Assembly (NCBI GenBank): GCA_914767885.1
Contig: CAJZBQ010000047.1
Span: 124,001-188,000 of the forward strand
Length of the DNA stretch: 64,000 bases
Origin: Blepharisma stoltei
Taxonomy: Eukaryota > Ciliophora > Heterotrichea > Heterotrichida > Blepharismidae
Direction of reading: 5' to 3'
Positions within the stretch are counted from its first letter, which is position 1; each line of letters starts with the position of its first letter. The notes under the pieces were generated by a model. That model was not told the origin of the DNA, did not search any database, and saw only the letters and a list, made by a program, of their open reading frames with translations. Positions 20,917-33,200 of the stretch are shown piece after piece. Both the position numbers and the translations under genes were made by a program.

Positions 20917-22278
20917 TTATTTATTCAAAATTATAGAAGTATCTTGGTCTTTTTGCTCTTCCAAAGATTTTTGTGATTTGGCATGCTTGATAATTCTACC
21001 GCATAATTTTTCCATTTTATCCATATGATCTGTCAATTTATCAACTTTTTCCTTTATCGCAACTATAAACTCATCCCCAGCGCCACCCATTTCAGTGATA
21101 TTTTCCCTGTTTTTCTTTAATTCTACTATTTTTTCTCTTAAAGATTCATAGGAATCTTTTGTGATTTGATGCTTTTTCCCAAGCTTATTTTTGCATCCAA
21201 AATAAATAAGCCCAGCTTGGATTGTGTCTGCTGCAGCTTGTGCTTTATAAATTGAAGCAAAAGAATTGGATTCGTTAGTAGAAAAACTTGCGTATTTTTG
21301 GATAACAATGATAAAAAGGGATAAAAATACAGTCCCTAATGAATATCCAATAACTGCCATGGTTCTTCCAAAATAACTTATAGGATAAAAATCCCCATAT
21401 CCTACACTAGACATAGCAGCAAACATACACCAAATCCCACTCAAAGGGTTCTGAAAATCTTGATGAGAAATATCGATCAATGGCCTTTCAAAAATCCTCA
21501 TAAGGCATCCACAAATAATCATAGAAGGTATCACTAACAAAAATAATATCGCAACCATAGGATGCTGGGCAACCAGGCATTTAAATACAAATCTGACATT
21601 TGCTTTGGCATTATTATTTAAACAAAAAGTTCTTGCTAAATGATTTTGATAGGGTGTATAATTGATAATAGCTCTGTATATAAAAATCAGCCTTACAATC
21701 ATAAAAATGTATAATAATTCTGAGAGGTTGTAGCAAATTTCTATTGTTTCGTAATTGTATCTATATGGTAAATATATTGAGGCATTAATGTAAGGATAAG
21801 GAAAAATAAATAAAAGTATAAATTCAATGGTTCGGCTCATGCTAAAGGTCTTTTTAATTTTCCGCTTAATTACTACTGGAAAATTTCAAACAGTGATTTT
21901 GTATTCTGGCTCTACAGTCATCAAGTATTTATCCAATAAAGCCTTTTTGCTGTCTCTTTGCACTAAGAAAAAGAATGATGCAAATGTAGTCACACATGTC
22001 ATTTCTCGAAAATATTCAACGCGGCCTAGATCTTCTTCACAATTATCATGAGTTCGTGTTGGGGAATAGCTGAATTCATAGTCCAATGTAGCCGCAGCAA
22101 GTCCAATTAAACTAAAAAACCCAGAAAGTAGTTCACAAGATCTCCATTCATTAAAGATTGCTTCTGAAGTGCTGACTCCTTTATTTCCTGATTTTTTAAT
22201 CAATACGTCTTTCAACGTATATTTACTCATCTTATTGTGACAAAATAATAAATTTTTGGATTTATTCTTTATTACCAT
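20917..22278 (-). CDS. Small-conductance Ca2+-activated (SK-type) potassium channel
   Basis: 453 aa from ATG 22278; a second ATG at 22230 (MSKYTLKDV) is equally likely as start. One TGA codon is Trp (ITVWNFPVV). Several membrane segments are followed by a pore with the selectivity filter SVGYGDFYP, then a last membrane helix (VIGYSLGTVFLSLFIIVI). The cytoplasmic tail (YKAQAAADTIQAGLIYFGCKN) resembles a calmodulin-binding SK domain, with a following coiled coil. The S4 position lacks the Arg array of voltage-gated channels, favouring SK/IK type. Probably sets membrane potential in response to Ca2+. Confidence 0.8.
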
Positions 22279-22361
22279 AATAAATAAAAAATTCGCCTAA
22301 TTTATTACTCAGTCGGTATTTAAATGGTATGGATTATTAAAAAATGAAATTAAACTAAATA

Positions 22362-24791
22362 TTATCTAACTAAAGTCACCAAGTTTCCTGAGTTACTGAC
22401 CAGAAGTACGTTTAAATCTGCATATGTAGTGATACATTCCTGCAATTCGTCTTGAGAAAACCCTTTGGCTAAGACTCGTCTTTCAATCCCTGCAATATCT
22501 GATGTCGAATTGTCACTCTTTTTGCATTCTTCTTTAATGATTTTGATAATTGCTGAAATCGGGTCAATTCGCTGCTTTGGTGCATTATCTATGTTGACAG
22601 AAGCTCTGGAAGATTCCATTAATCTTAAAGCTTCTTCTATATCGTCTTGGTCGACTGTTTCGCTGAACCTTAATCTTGCTAGTCCTTGAGCTAAACGGAT
22701 AATCCCTAGTAAAGTTCTGGGTGTTACATAAACATAGCCAATTTTATTTATATCAGTTTGTTCTAACTCTTTATATAATAAAATGAAAAATAAATATTTT
22801 TTATTAAATTAAAATTAAAAAAAATTAATTCAAAAAAAAAAATTTTGCAGAAGTAAGCGTTTTTCTACATATTTTTGGATAATAAAATTATGCAGACCAG
22901 AAGGAATTATCGGCTCCATTCTTTTTGCTTCAGCTATATAGGCCCTCATGAAATTCGCATCCAAAGGCACAAAATGGTCTTTTTCTTTCGCTTTAAGATG
23001 CTGATGCACAAAGGTGACTGCTTCTGCCAAAGAAAGATCAGATTGAGGATCAGGAGCATCCAGCAGCAAAAAAACTAGATCAAACCTTGACAGTAGCGCA
23101 GCAGGCAGATTAATATTTTCATGAGGAGTTTTTTTTCTATCATATCTTCCATACAGTGGATTTGCAGCTGCCAATATCGAAGTCCTCGCATTTAACGTTG
23201 TCGTAATCCCTGCTTTTGCAATAGACACACTTTGCTGCTCCATAACTTCATGAATTGACGTCCTATCCCTCTCGTCCATTTTATCAAATTCATCAATACA
23301 ACAAATCCCTTGGTCAGCCAGGACAAGTGCACCTCCTTCCAAGGTCATTTCTCCTGTAATCGTGTCTTTTAGCACAGCAGCAGTCAAACCTACCCCTGAT
23401 GACCCTTTTCCTGTCGTATAAATCCCTCTTGGAGCCAGAACCGAAATATGCTTCAAAAGTTGGCTTTTGGCGACCCCTGGGTCTCCCATAAGCAAAATAT
23501 TAATGTCGCCTCTGATTTTCATGCCGTCAGACATTTCTTTGGAAACTCCTCCGACTAATAATAAAAGTAAAGCTTTTTTGACGTCTTCAAGGCCATGGAT
23601 TTCAGGGGCGATAGACCTTGATAGCCTTGTATACATGTCTTGGCCTTGTCGCTCACTGTGAATTCTTTCGACCATTTCAGCACTGAGGGAGGTATCTTTA
23701 TAAGACTTTTTTTCGCGGGTGATTTTGAAGGCTTCTATATAAGTATCGTGGATAAGCCCAGCTGTGACAGCTCTGAAGCCAAGATAAGGCATTGTTAGGA
23801 GAGGACCTGTAATGGTTACAAGGTCTCCTGGGGTGCATTGTCGGGTGGCTGCACTATAAGCGTAAACTTTCATAGACCTCGGGACTTGGCCCATTGGAAC
23901 TTGGTCAGATGGTTCTTGAATACGAATTTCTTGGAATGAGACAAATTTAGAACCTCTGGTTTGATGATGAAGATTTCCACGAGAATTATTCTATTTAGTT
24001 TCATTACCAAACTTTTATAATAATATATAAATTATTTTTACTTATAATATGCAGTATACTAGCTTTACAAACGTCAGATGTACACTCTACCAACGGTAAA
24101 TACGACAACCCTCCTACAGTCTTAAACTCTTCATGGCCACATACATCACATACAAATGACGCAACAGCCATATGAGGTTTTACCTCAGTCGCCCTTGTAA
24201 CGACACCTTTAACGGAAATTAAATTTCCAACATTTTTCGAGTCGACCTTTCTTAATGGGAAAATTGGAAATTTCAGCCCTGGACGATGCGAAATAATAAG
24301 GTCATATCTTCTCAGTATTTCTGGAGGCAGCTTATTTTTGTTGTCATTTGTAAGTCGCTGCTCCAATATAACATCTTGGACTGTTTTAGGGAAATCTCTT
24401 GTAGGTGTAGGTAAAATGCTGTCTACGACGTCCATGAACAGTTTTTGGTATCTTTTGGTGTTTGCCTTAATGTTCTCGACTAATCTTGCATCTTCGCTTC
24501 TTGTTAAAAAGCTTTCTATGCTATATTAATGAGGATAGGCATTTTTTTATTTATTTTTAAATATAGGGAAGGCTGGAGGGATTGGGATAAATCTTCTAAA
24601 TATATTTCGATCAAACTTCTGTCTCTATCCGCAATTTGTTTTAGTTGGATCAGATAAGGTAAACGACCGAAATTTGGGTCTGGTTCTAAGTCAGGATCAG
24701 TGAAAGATTGAAGGAACTCTGTCAGACTTTTCTTTTCTTCGTCAAAACTAGGCTTCTGCCATTCACGATTTGCCTTCATTCTTTGCGCCAA
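22362..24791 (-). CDS. MCM7: MCM7 replicative helicase subunit, three IESs
   Basis: Pieces are 24791-24562, 24521-24048, 23986-22854 and 22778-22362 approximately. The N-domain includes a Cys4 zinc finger (CDVCG...CTSDVC). The AAA+ core has Walker A GDPGVAKSQLL, Walker B CCIDEFDKM, sensor 1 AAANPLYGRY and the Arg finger SRFD. The C-terminal winged-helix part ends LLVSNSGNLVTLVR. Matching PRTLLGIIRLAQGLARLRF to the MCM7 lid supports the last join. It forms part of the MCM2-7 hexamer that unwinds DNA. All three IESs have TA-bounded joins that keep conserved residues. Confidence 0.92.
22779..22853. other. IES, 75 bp, in MCM7
   Basis: TA-bounded, A/T only over long runs. Removal joins YVEKRL to LYKELEQTD. 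Confidence 0.8.
23987..24047. other. IES, 61 bp, in MCM7
   Basis: TA-bounded. Removal joins CKASILH to NSRGNLHHQTRG in frame, within the region after the zinc finger. Confidence 0.85.
24522..24561. other. IES, 40 bp, in MCM7
   Basis: Flanked by TATA direct repeats. Removal joins QPSLY to SIESFLTRSED. Unusually short. Confidence 0.75.
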
Positions 24792-25233
24792 ATTATAAAT
24801 GGCGCTAGATTAGTGTGTTGATCTATTTCTAAACTTCCTTAATTGATAGCAAAATATAGTGAAAATAAATTTTTTTTAATGCGATATTTTAATTTTCACA
24901 GTAAAAATATAATAAAACTAAATAAAAAAATATCTGAATAAAATCTCTTGTTCATTCTCAGAGAGGAATAAGCAATTCTTGCAGTAATTAGGCGAAATCG
25001 ACAAATTTAAATTAAATATGATATGTAAAACATTTATGTCATAGTGAAAAATTAATTTGTAGAGAAATTATAAAAACATAAAAAATTAGCTAAACCAATG
25101 AATTTTATGAGGTTTGGGTAAAAAAAAGCTTGTTTTCATAATAAACAATTTGATTTGCTTACTGTATTATTGATATTTTGCAATATTTTAAAAAATTATT
25201 CTATTAAAATCATCAATTAAATATATTAATTAT
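24792..25233. other. AT-rich spacer, no gene seen
   Basis: Converging or promoter space between MCM7 and the cyclic-nucleotide-binding gene; no frame or repeat supported. Confidence 0.55.
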
Positions 25234-27022
25234 CTACTGTTTTGCAAAATGCATCCTTTCATTTCTATTATTGAAATATGCCTCCTTATGTATCTCAGCG
25301 ACCAGTCCTTGCTTATAGCTCTGCCATTTTTTAAACCCATCATGCAATTCATCAGTTGTCCATTCTCTTGGACAATCAATTTCATATGTATTTTTCAATA
25401 AAGCTTTTAAATACAGCTACATAAACCTTACAATCGAATTTTCTGACAATAATCCTAGATGTTTCTGATTTAAAATAAATATTTTCATCCCATGTGAGTT
25501 TGAAATTACGCTGAATTTTGCAGGCTCTACATCAATATTATCAACATCGTCTATATCTTTATTAGGTGTTTTTAATAATATTCTCCCTCCAAAAAAGTCT
25601 CCAACCCTTAATATATTCTTATTTATTTAATTAAAAATATTTTTTGGCTTAATTCCTGAATAGTTTTAATGATATTAGTTTCTATATTAATTTCAAGCCT
25701 CTCTTTAAAAATATGATTCTTTTTGGACAATTCTATCACATTTTCTCCAAAAAATTCTTCAGCTTTTTTTACTTCTTCAGTATCTGACAAATCTATAGCC
25801 CTATAAAGCAGTTTTTTCTTATAATTTTCTACAGTTTTCCACACAGAATCAGCCCTAACATTCATATCATTATTTCCAGTTAAAAATGGTTTAATAATTT
25901 TTGCTTTTAATTTTGGACTTACAGCTTCAGTCGGAAATTTCGGTAAACAGCTGTATCCTTCTCAAAATACTGTGCAGATTCCACTATAAATTACATATAA
26001 ACCTTTAGGCTTCATGCCTTTTTCCAATATAATTTCATTTAGCCCATAAGTTCGAGGCTCAATATTGGTCGCGAGAGGGATTAGTCCTAAAGCTTCAGTC
26101 CCTTCAAAAAGGTTAAGACTTTTAAAAAAATCAACTTTTATTTGGACACCAACTTGTAATTGTTCTTGAAATATAAGGCGATAATCATCTTTTGGGATTG
26201 CTATCATATATGCTAAAATAAAATAAATAATTTTTTTTTATTTTTAATAGAGAAAATTATAGGGAAGCCTGAAAATGCATATGTTTTTTCACTAGCAATA
26301 CAGGATGCAGCTCTTTTAGAGTTATCAGTATTAGTAGCTAATAAAGCCCTTTCCCCAAACGTTTGGCCATCATACATAGAGTGGATTTTTATTTCTAAAT
26401 TCCCAAATTCTGGCGATTTTTTTAAAATATCCACACTTCCATAAATAATCACAAACATGTATTCCCCACTTTCGCCTTGCCTAACTATTGTTTTCCCAGC
26501 TTTATAAGACTTAAATTTGCATTTTTTCAGCAACTCCACACATATTTCTGGCTTGAATTTTCCAAAAAAGCTTAACTTGCTTAAAACACAAGCAAGTTTA
26601 AAGTAATTTCTTTTTTCTGGCTGCTTTAAATACTCTTTTTCAATAAATCTTAAGTCGTCGCAGCTTAATGACCCTTTAAAAATCTCCCCAAAATCTTTGT
26701 CTACCGATATAGTAGGCTCTAATTGGGCATTATAAGCTAATTCTTCATGTATTTTATCCCGAATTTCTTTAATAGACTGCAATTTCAGTTCTTGAGACAT
26801 TAATGCTTCTTGCACATAATCAGTGCAAAATTCATCTTTTTCTTGTAAAAGCTTCCTTGTAATATCTTCAGTATTCGTTAAAACCTTTTGGGTGTTTTCA
26901 TTTGCATTGAAACTTGAGTCAATTTTTTTGGTCTCGTCAGCTAACTGGTATGATAAATCAATTTCAGTTGGGATCCCTGCGGCTGTAATAAAAAAACGCC
27001 TAAGCCAATTTTTTTTACCCAA
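25234..27022 (-). CDS. Cyclic-nucleotide-binding-domain protein
   Basis: The 5' end is unresolved: the frame is open from about 27022 without a clear ATG. It has a first cyclic-nucleotide-binding domain (YKAGKTIVRQGESGEYMFVI, GQTFGERALL), a second one starting near YGLNEIILEKGMKPKGLYVI and completed after a 26-bp IES (LRVGDFFGGRILL), one 15-nt intron and a stop at 25234. In-frame TGA is Trp (VFWEGYSC). The conserved FGER phosphate-binding Glu/Arg are kept in domain 1 but FGGR in domain 2, so only domain 1 looks fully binding. No kinase or channel domain is seen. It resembles ciliate regulatory-subunit-like proteins. Confidence 0.75.
25417..25431 (-). other. 15-nt intron
   Basis: GTAAGGTTTATGTAG; removal eliminates an in-frame TAG and joins LSENSI to LYLKALL. 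Confidence 0.85.
25612..25637. other. Very short IES, 26 bp
   Basis: TA-bounded, A/T only apart from one C and one G. Removal restores LSQKILRVGDFFGGR, a conserved cyclic-nucleotide-domain stretch. Confidence 0.6.
26209..26279. other. IES, 71 bp
   Basis: TA-bounded. Removal joins SEKTY to MIAIPKDDYRL, the expected end of a cyclic-nucleotide domain. Confidence 0.75.
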
Positions 27023-27097
27023 AAATAGGAATTTTACTGATATTTAGTTCAAATTTAAGGGATTTTTTCTATTAAAATAGCTCTAATTCGCAAAGGA

Positions 27098-27559
27098 TTA
27101 TTTTAAGGCAATCCCTGTAACAAAGCTTTTTTTAATTATTGGAAGATAAGGCAGCGGATTTGATGTTTTTGATTTCTTAGACCTCCTTATTGTCGAAGAT
27201 TTTGATGAAGGAGTCACAGTCCCTACCTGAGGGGTTAAATTAAATGATAGTCTTAGCGTGTTTTTCTTGCTCTCTCATTCTTTAAAAAGGTTTTCGACTT
27301 CTTTTGAGCTTGACAGGTTAGATCTGCTTGTCAGCAGATTTTTGTCAAGAAAAAGGTTGCTGGAGGTTTTTCGAGGGCTGATTTTGGTAGGAGACAGAAG
27401 AAACTCGTTTTTACGTTTTAGCCGAGCTGTTTTTGGAGTTTCTTGTTGGCTGCTGAACCTGAAAGATGTGAGCGGTTTCAGCTTTAAGCTGTCATCTTTA
27501 GAATTGTTGCCTTCAATGTAAATAAATTTGAATTTTGAATTCAGGCTTTTGCTAGACAT
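27098..27559 (-). CDS. Unrecognised 153-aa basic Ser-rich protein
   Basis: ATG 27559 (MSSKSLNSKFKFIYIEG) to TAA 27098, with one TGA read as Trp (LFKEWESKKNT). Rich in Ser, Lys, Thr and Leu with SP/TP sites (LLSPTKISPRK), which look like phosphorylation sites in a disordered protein. The C-terminus is YLPIIKKSFVTGIALK. No domain is recognised. It lies immediately upstream of the cyclic-nucleotide gene on the same strand. Confidence 0.6.
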
Positions 27560-27840
27560 ATAAATTTATTTTTGGAAAATTATTGTAAGGAAAGGCATAT
27601 TTTTTCATTTTTAGATATTTTGGAAGAATATCCACATTAATTAATTGAAAAATTAGAAATACTATAGAAAAAAAACTCTTGTATCAGGAAAAATCCAACA
27701 CAAATGTTTGCATTCTTATCAATTTCCCCCTAAAATAATTTATTCAATTTTACAAGCACTTTTTCATTATAATTAATAGTATTTTTCTTCTTCAATTCCA
27801 CATTATTACATATAATTTTATTAATATTAATAATTTTCAG

Positions 27841-29791
27841 ATGGAGACCATTATATTAGAAAGACTTTCAGAGAACATCGCCTTAATAACACTGAACAGA
27901 CCAAAAATCCTGAATGCTATGAGTAAAAAGATGTTCGAAGAGTTATCAAACACCATGAACCAACTTTCAGAAGACCCTGATATCCGATGCATTATCCTTA
28001 ATGCCAATGGTAGAGCCTTTTGTGCAGGGATCGACATTAATTATTTAAGAGATTTCTTTGAAGACACCAAAAGAGCTGATACCGGCAGAACTGGGATCCA
28101 AATAAGAGAAAAACTCAAAATCTTGCAGAGCCATGTGACGTCATTAGAAAGATGCACAAAACCAGTCATAGCTGTGACTCATGGACTATGCTTAGGTGCA
28201 GGGCTAGATCTAATAACAGCTTGCGATATCAGAATTTGTTCAGCAGACACAATTGTTGGGGTTAGAGAAACTCGCATTGGGATGGCAGCTGATATAGGGA
28301 CTTTACAGAGACTGCAAAAGGTGGTAGGAAATCAGTCGTGGGTGAGAGAAATGGCTTTTACAGGAAAAGACGTAAAAGCTGTAGAAGCTACAGGCCATGG
28401 GCTGTTTTCTAGGTGCCTTGAAAATAAAGAAAAAGCGTTAGAGGCTGCAAAAGAGCTTGCCAATGAAATAGATACTATGATTATTTATTAAAATTTAAAG
28501 TGTTTTCTAAAGGATGATTTAGGCATGTGCAGGCCTACCCTTTAACTCTCAGCAGCCATTTTCTGCAAGTATTCCAAAAAGCCCACAGACAGAAAGTCTT
28601 CACTGGTCTCGTTTAACCTCTCCAGTTAGTGCTTACTCCCCCCCCCCCCCTCCGTGAGCGAACAAAAAAATTTTGTTCGCTCACGGAGGGGGGTTTATTT
28701 TTTTTTTTTTTAAAAAAAAATTTATATATAAATTTTATAAAAAATATTTTTTTCGAAATTTAAAAAAATCCTAATTTGCAAAAATTGGGAAGCAAATATT
28801 AATTTAATTTGCAAAATTTATGTTTTAAAAACGCAATTTGTTTAAAATTAAACAGAATTAGCTCTAGATTTCATTATACTAATTATCACTTATATATCAA
28901 AATTTTTTTCCATTAAATTTTTTCTATTAAAAAAATTTTTGTTCACTCACGGAGGGTGGGTTTTTTGGTCAAAAAATGGCGATTTTTTCTAATGGTTTTG
29001 TTCGCTCACGGAGGGGGGGGGGGGAGTTAGGCTTAAAATTACCTTCTTAGGTGCGTCAGGCAGGAAAACATATGCCAATCTCTTTCCCACTAAATTACCC
29101 TATGTGGTAATCCATATTGGCATTGTATCTGAAGGTGCACTTAGAAAGCTGAACCTATAATAATAAATATCGAGAAGGAGGAATAGCAAGTTCTCTAACT
29201 CCCCCCCCTCGAAGTTCGACCAAGATATAGGGAAAATTCCTATTTTTTTTGGAAAATTAACCCCCCTCAAAGTTCGACCAAGACCTATATAAATTTGCTA
29301 GGAAAATAATTTTTCAAAATTTTAAACTATGTGGGGTGAGCTTGCGATTTTTGTATTCAAGTTCTAAAAAAGCGTTACAAAACCATCTTGCACTATTTTT
29401 TCTAACCCTTACACCCTCTCAACCATACAGAAGAATATGATAAATATTTTTTTTTTTTAACTACTAAATTATATAAAAAAATTCTATATAATTTTTTTTT
29501 AAAAAAATTTTTCTTAACCCCCCTCGAAGTTCGACCAAGATTTTTTTTGGTCGAACTTCGAGGGGGGGAGTAAGTAGCCATTTTATTATCATTCCAACGA
29601 AATTTGCAGCTAAAAGTCCAGTAGCTTTGGTTGCTGCTAAAACTTCATTGATTTTTTCAAGAGATCACTCAGTTAATGAAGGGCTAGACCACATCGCTAA
29701 TTATAATGCTTCTGCTTTACAAACTGAAGATCTAGCAAGAGCTATTATGGCAACTATGCAGAAAACTAAGCCAGTCTTTCCAAAATTATAG
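27841..29791 (+). CDS. ECH1: ECH1-type dienoyl-CoA isomerase / enoyl-CoA hydratase, split by 1.1 kb
   Basis: Pieces 27841-28475 and 29584-29791. Crotonase fold: NRPKILNAMSKKMFEEL, oxyanion-hole GRAFCAGIDINYL and GLCLGAGLDLITACDIR, then VRETRIGMAADIGTLQRL, which has the Glu and Asp positions of delta3,5-delta2,4-dienoyl-CoA isomerase. The C-terminal KSPVALVAAKTSLIFSRDHS and the final PKL, a peroxisomal-type tripeptide (SKL-like), come only from the second piece. It acts in beta-oxidation of unsaturated fatty acids. TA-to-TA removal of the insertion joins NEIDT to IIIPTKFAAKS in frame. Confidence 0.88.
28634..29027. mobile_element. MITE-A copy nested in SINE-like DNA
   Basis: C12-type run then TCCGTGAGCGAAC; hairpin end on the left; right end GGGGGAGTTAG. 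Very similar to the copies at 39818 and 54004, which also use the GAGCGAAC variant. Confidence 0.9.
29196..29570. mobile_element. MITE-C
   Basis: 375 bp, CTCCCCCCCCTCGAAGTTCG left and the complement right. Four copies of the motif TCGAAGTTCGACCAAGA: two spaced direct copies on the left and a hairpin pair on the right. TAA(C/G) flanks. Only one copy in the window. Confidence 0.85.
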
Positions 29792-30236
29792 GTTAATATC
29801 AAAATTTTTATTCATTAATTTTAATCATAATTTTTGAGGCTAAAACTGCTGTTAGGAGGGCATAGCCTTGGAGTCTACCATATGAAATTCATAAGAATAC
29901 AAAGCACTGCTTGATTTCAGTTAAATATAAAAAGATTTAGTTAGCTTATCTTTAACATAGATGAATTTTCGGCAAATTCCTCATTTTCTTAAATATTTAC
30001 TCTTAAAAGACCATAAAGAAAGTTCTAGGCTTATGCTAAAAATTAAGAAGTTTGCTTATTTATATATATAAGAGTATCCAGCTTCATAAAATTACGATAA
30101 TTATTTCTCTCCCTTTAATATTCTATATTTTATGGTCGATCTACTTCTTTTTATCAGCGAAGATGCATACTCTTATAAAAATTTTCCTTCCAAAATTATA
30201 TTTTATACACAATTCTAAATAAAAAATTGCCAAAAA
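29792..30236. other. Spacer, no gene seen
   Basis: About 445 bp of AT-rich DNA between ECH1 and the kinase; contains a short TA-repeat at about 30061-30070. Nothing else supported. Confidence 0.55.
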
Positions 30237-33200
30237 TGAAATAAAAATCTCCTAACCTCTATAAAAAATTACAGCGCCCTTCAAGGAATCAGCTCAAAGC
30301 ATCTAATCGAAAAGAATTTCTCACTAACCTACTCAGAAATTTCTTCCCTTTATGTAGATCTCAACCAAGAGTTTCAGTCCCAGCCCAACATTGACATCTG
30401 AAAAATTTACGCAGCATGCGCTGTAAATTCTATTCTTTATCTCCCCTCCTCCCCTTCTCCAAGCTCTCAAGAGCCTACATTTACCCCAGAACATGTTAAT
30501 AATTCTATAAGCTACTTTATGTTTTTATGGGAAAATTATCAATTAGCATTCCCTGACGCCTATGAGAGGCTGGCCTCAAAAATAACTGAGGCAATAAATA
30601 GTTGTGAAGATTTCCAGTTATTATTAAAATGAATTCAACAAGGCGTGTCTTGCAAAGAAAAATTTAACGTCGATATCAGTACGATAGAAATGTACGGAGC
30701 TATAAAATCCAATGCAGAACTAATGAAAAACGCGATCTCAGATGATAAAAATGAAATTTTAAAAAATTTAGAAAATTTAGTAGCATTAAAAACTTTGAAA
30801 ATTGATCCTGGGATGAATACAGACTTAATTGTTGGATATGCACTAAAATGGATAGAAGGGACTAATGATGTTAATGGAGACCAGAGGATGATAAATCAAC
30901 AAGTTAATCAAGACCCTGAAACAAGTAGAAGCATGCTGAAAATCATAAAGGGGCTTGAAATAACAGACGAAAAATTATTAAGTCTCCCTCCGTGAGCAAA
31001 CAAAAAAATATTGTTCGCTCACGGAGGGGTTATTTTTTTTAAAAAAAAAATTATATAGAAATTTAAAAAAATCCACTTCGCAAAAATTGGAAACCAAATA
31101 TGATTTAATTTGTAATTTTTATGTTTTAAAATGCAACTTGTTTAAAATTAAATAGAATTGGCTCGAGATTTCATTATACTAATTATTACTTATTTTCTAT
31201 TAAACAAATTTTTGTTCGCTGGGTGGGTTTTTGAGAGCAAAAAATAAGGATTTTTCTAATGGTTTTGTTTGCTCACGGAGGGAGGGAGTAAGCAGAATAG
31301 AATTTATAAAGAAAAAACTCCCAGATGCACCTTCTAATGAAGAAATTGCCTGAATTAACCATCGAAGTCAGTTAACCATAATAGCCCCAAAATATCTTCA
31401 TGCTCAAGTTGAGGTATATAAGTGCAGAATTATATGAAAAGGCCAAGAAATAGAAGCTGCAATAAAAACTTATAAAGATGACAATGGCAAAAGTTGGGAA
31501 AGGTGCCAAAAAGAAGCTGAAATTTTATTGAAATTATCGGGGAAATCAAAATATTTTTTAAATTTTTATGGCTGCTTTGCAGATGAAATAATAGAAAAGG
31601 GCCTCAAAAAATACTGCTCAAATATCGTAATGGAATTCTGCCCATGGACACTTACTGAAATAATAGCAACTAGACAGAATCAAAATCAAGTATTTACGCC
31701 GAAAGAATTATGTTCATTATTCATAGACTTATTAGAAGCTTTTATACACTTAATCATCCATTTAACAGTGAACACTATGTTTTGTTTATTATATTTGGAA
31801 TATACCTTATAAATTTTTTTATTTTTATAATGCTTCTTTATCTTAATTTAATTGAAGATAAGTGAAAGCCTTGTTGCTATCACAGTTATCAAGGATTTCA
31901 TAGAATATTTATCCACCTTGCAGCGGCACCAGCTAGAGCATTGACGACTGAGATGATTTGCTTGATAAGCTAGCTGAGAGCATCACCTTTCTACTTCTTC
32001 AGCCTTTGATGCATAGATAGCTGAATTACCATTCCTCATGCCTCTAGTTTTAAGCTGAGTTCTGTGTCCCTGCTTTTGGGATCGGTGCAATGCAGGTTTT
32101 ATAAAATTGAATTTCTGGTCGACCGTCGAAAAAGATCTGAAGGGGCTTTCCAAATCAGAGCTCTTCCTTCTACATCAGGCGAAATTATCACTGAAAACGG
32201 ACTAGGCTGGGCTCGGTGCATTACTGGAATTTCTTACCTAGCATAGCTGCCCATTTAGATAGGCAAAGACTTACCGGATATAATTAAATATGTGCTTTAG
32301 GCTGGCTGCATGGCGGGAGAGAGACATAATATTTATTATTTTTATATAATTTTAATAGAAAAATTTAAAAATTAGATAATACTTTGATTAAAAATAAAAT
32401 AGCTTTATAAAAATTTCTCCTAACTCCCCCCCCTCCGTGAGTGAACAAAAAAATTTTGTTCACTCACGGAGGGGGTTAATTTTTTTTTTTAAAAAAATTT
32501 ATTTATAAATTTTATAAGAAATATTTTTTTCGAAATTAAAAAAAATCTAATTCGCAAGAATTTGAAAGCAAATATTAATTTAATTTATAAAATTTATGTT
32601 TTAAAAGGCAATTCGTTTTTAAATTAAACAGAATTAGCTCTAGATTTCATTATATTAATTATCATTTATATATCAAAATTTTTTTCCATAAAAATTTTTT
32701 CTATTAAAACAATTTTTGTTCACTCACAGAGGGTGGGTTTTTGGGCAAAAAATAGCGATTTTTCTAATGGTTTTGTTCACTCACGGAGGGGGGGGGGAGT
32801 AAATAAAACTTTATTTTTTCATACGTTTTTTCTTATAATATATTTTGATCGCCATTGCAATTGCAGTCAAAATCAATTTTTAAATCTACATCTATTTTTT
32901 TTAATTATTAAATGCTGCCTAACTCCTCTCTTTAATCGAAACAAAATATTCATTTTTGTGTAAATTAAACCCCCTTAAATAGGAACAAAATCTCTTAATT
33001 CGTTAGGTAAAATGACACATAAATCATAAATATCCATATAATTTTTCAATTTTAAAAATTATAATATATCTAAAAAATTGGTATTTTTGGAAATTATAAA
33101 TTTATATTTTATGAAATTTAATATAATTTTTCCAAAATAAAATTAAGCCCCTTTAATATGGAACAGAATTTTTTGCTCCGATTTAAAGGGGAGTAAGAAT

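Larger units (their letters stand above)
28476..29583. mobile_element. Compound IES in ECH1 gene (1108 bp)
   Basis: TA at 28476 and 29584. It holds a GC-richer SINE-like element (28500-28633 and 29030-29190) interrupted by a MITE-A, followed by a MITE-C at the right edge. Confidence 0.75.
31751..33195. mobile_element. Compound insertion in kinase gene, about 1.45 kb
   Basis: Starts after LLEAFIHL and ends before the catalytic loop. It contains a SINE-like island, a MITE-A and a MITE-B. The right end could be at the MITE-B edge (33194) or up to about 30 bp further; both keep the frame. Confidence 0.6.

Noticed and set aside
30237-30290. Start codon of the kinase at the ATG at 30237
   Set aside because: That ATG is followed by TAA in frame and no 15-nt intron or TA pair I tried links it to the coding frame; the 5' end is left open.
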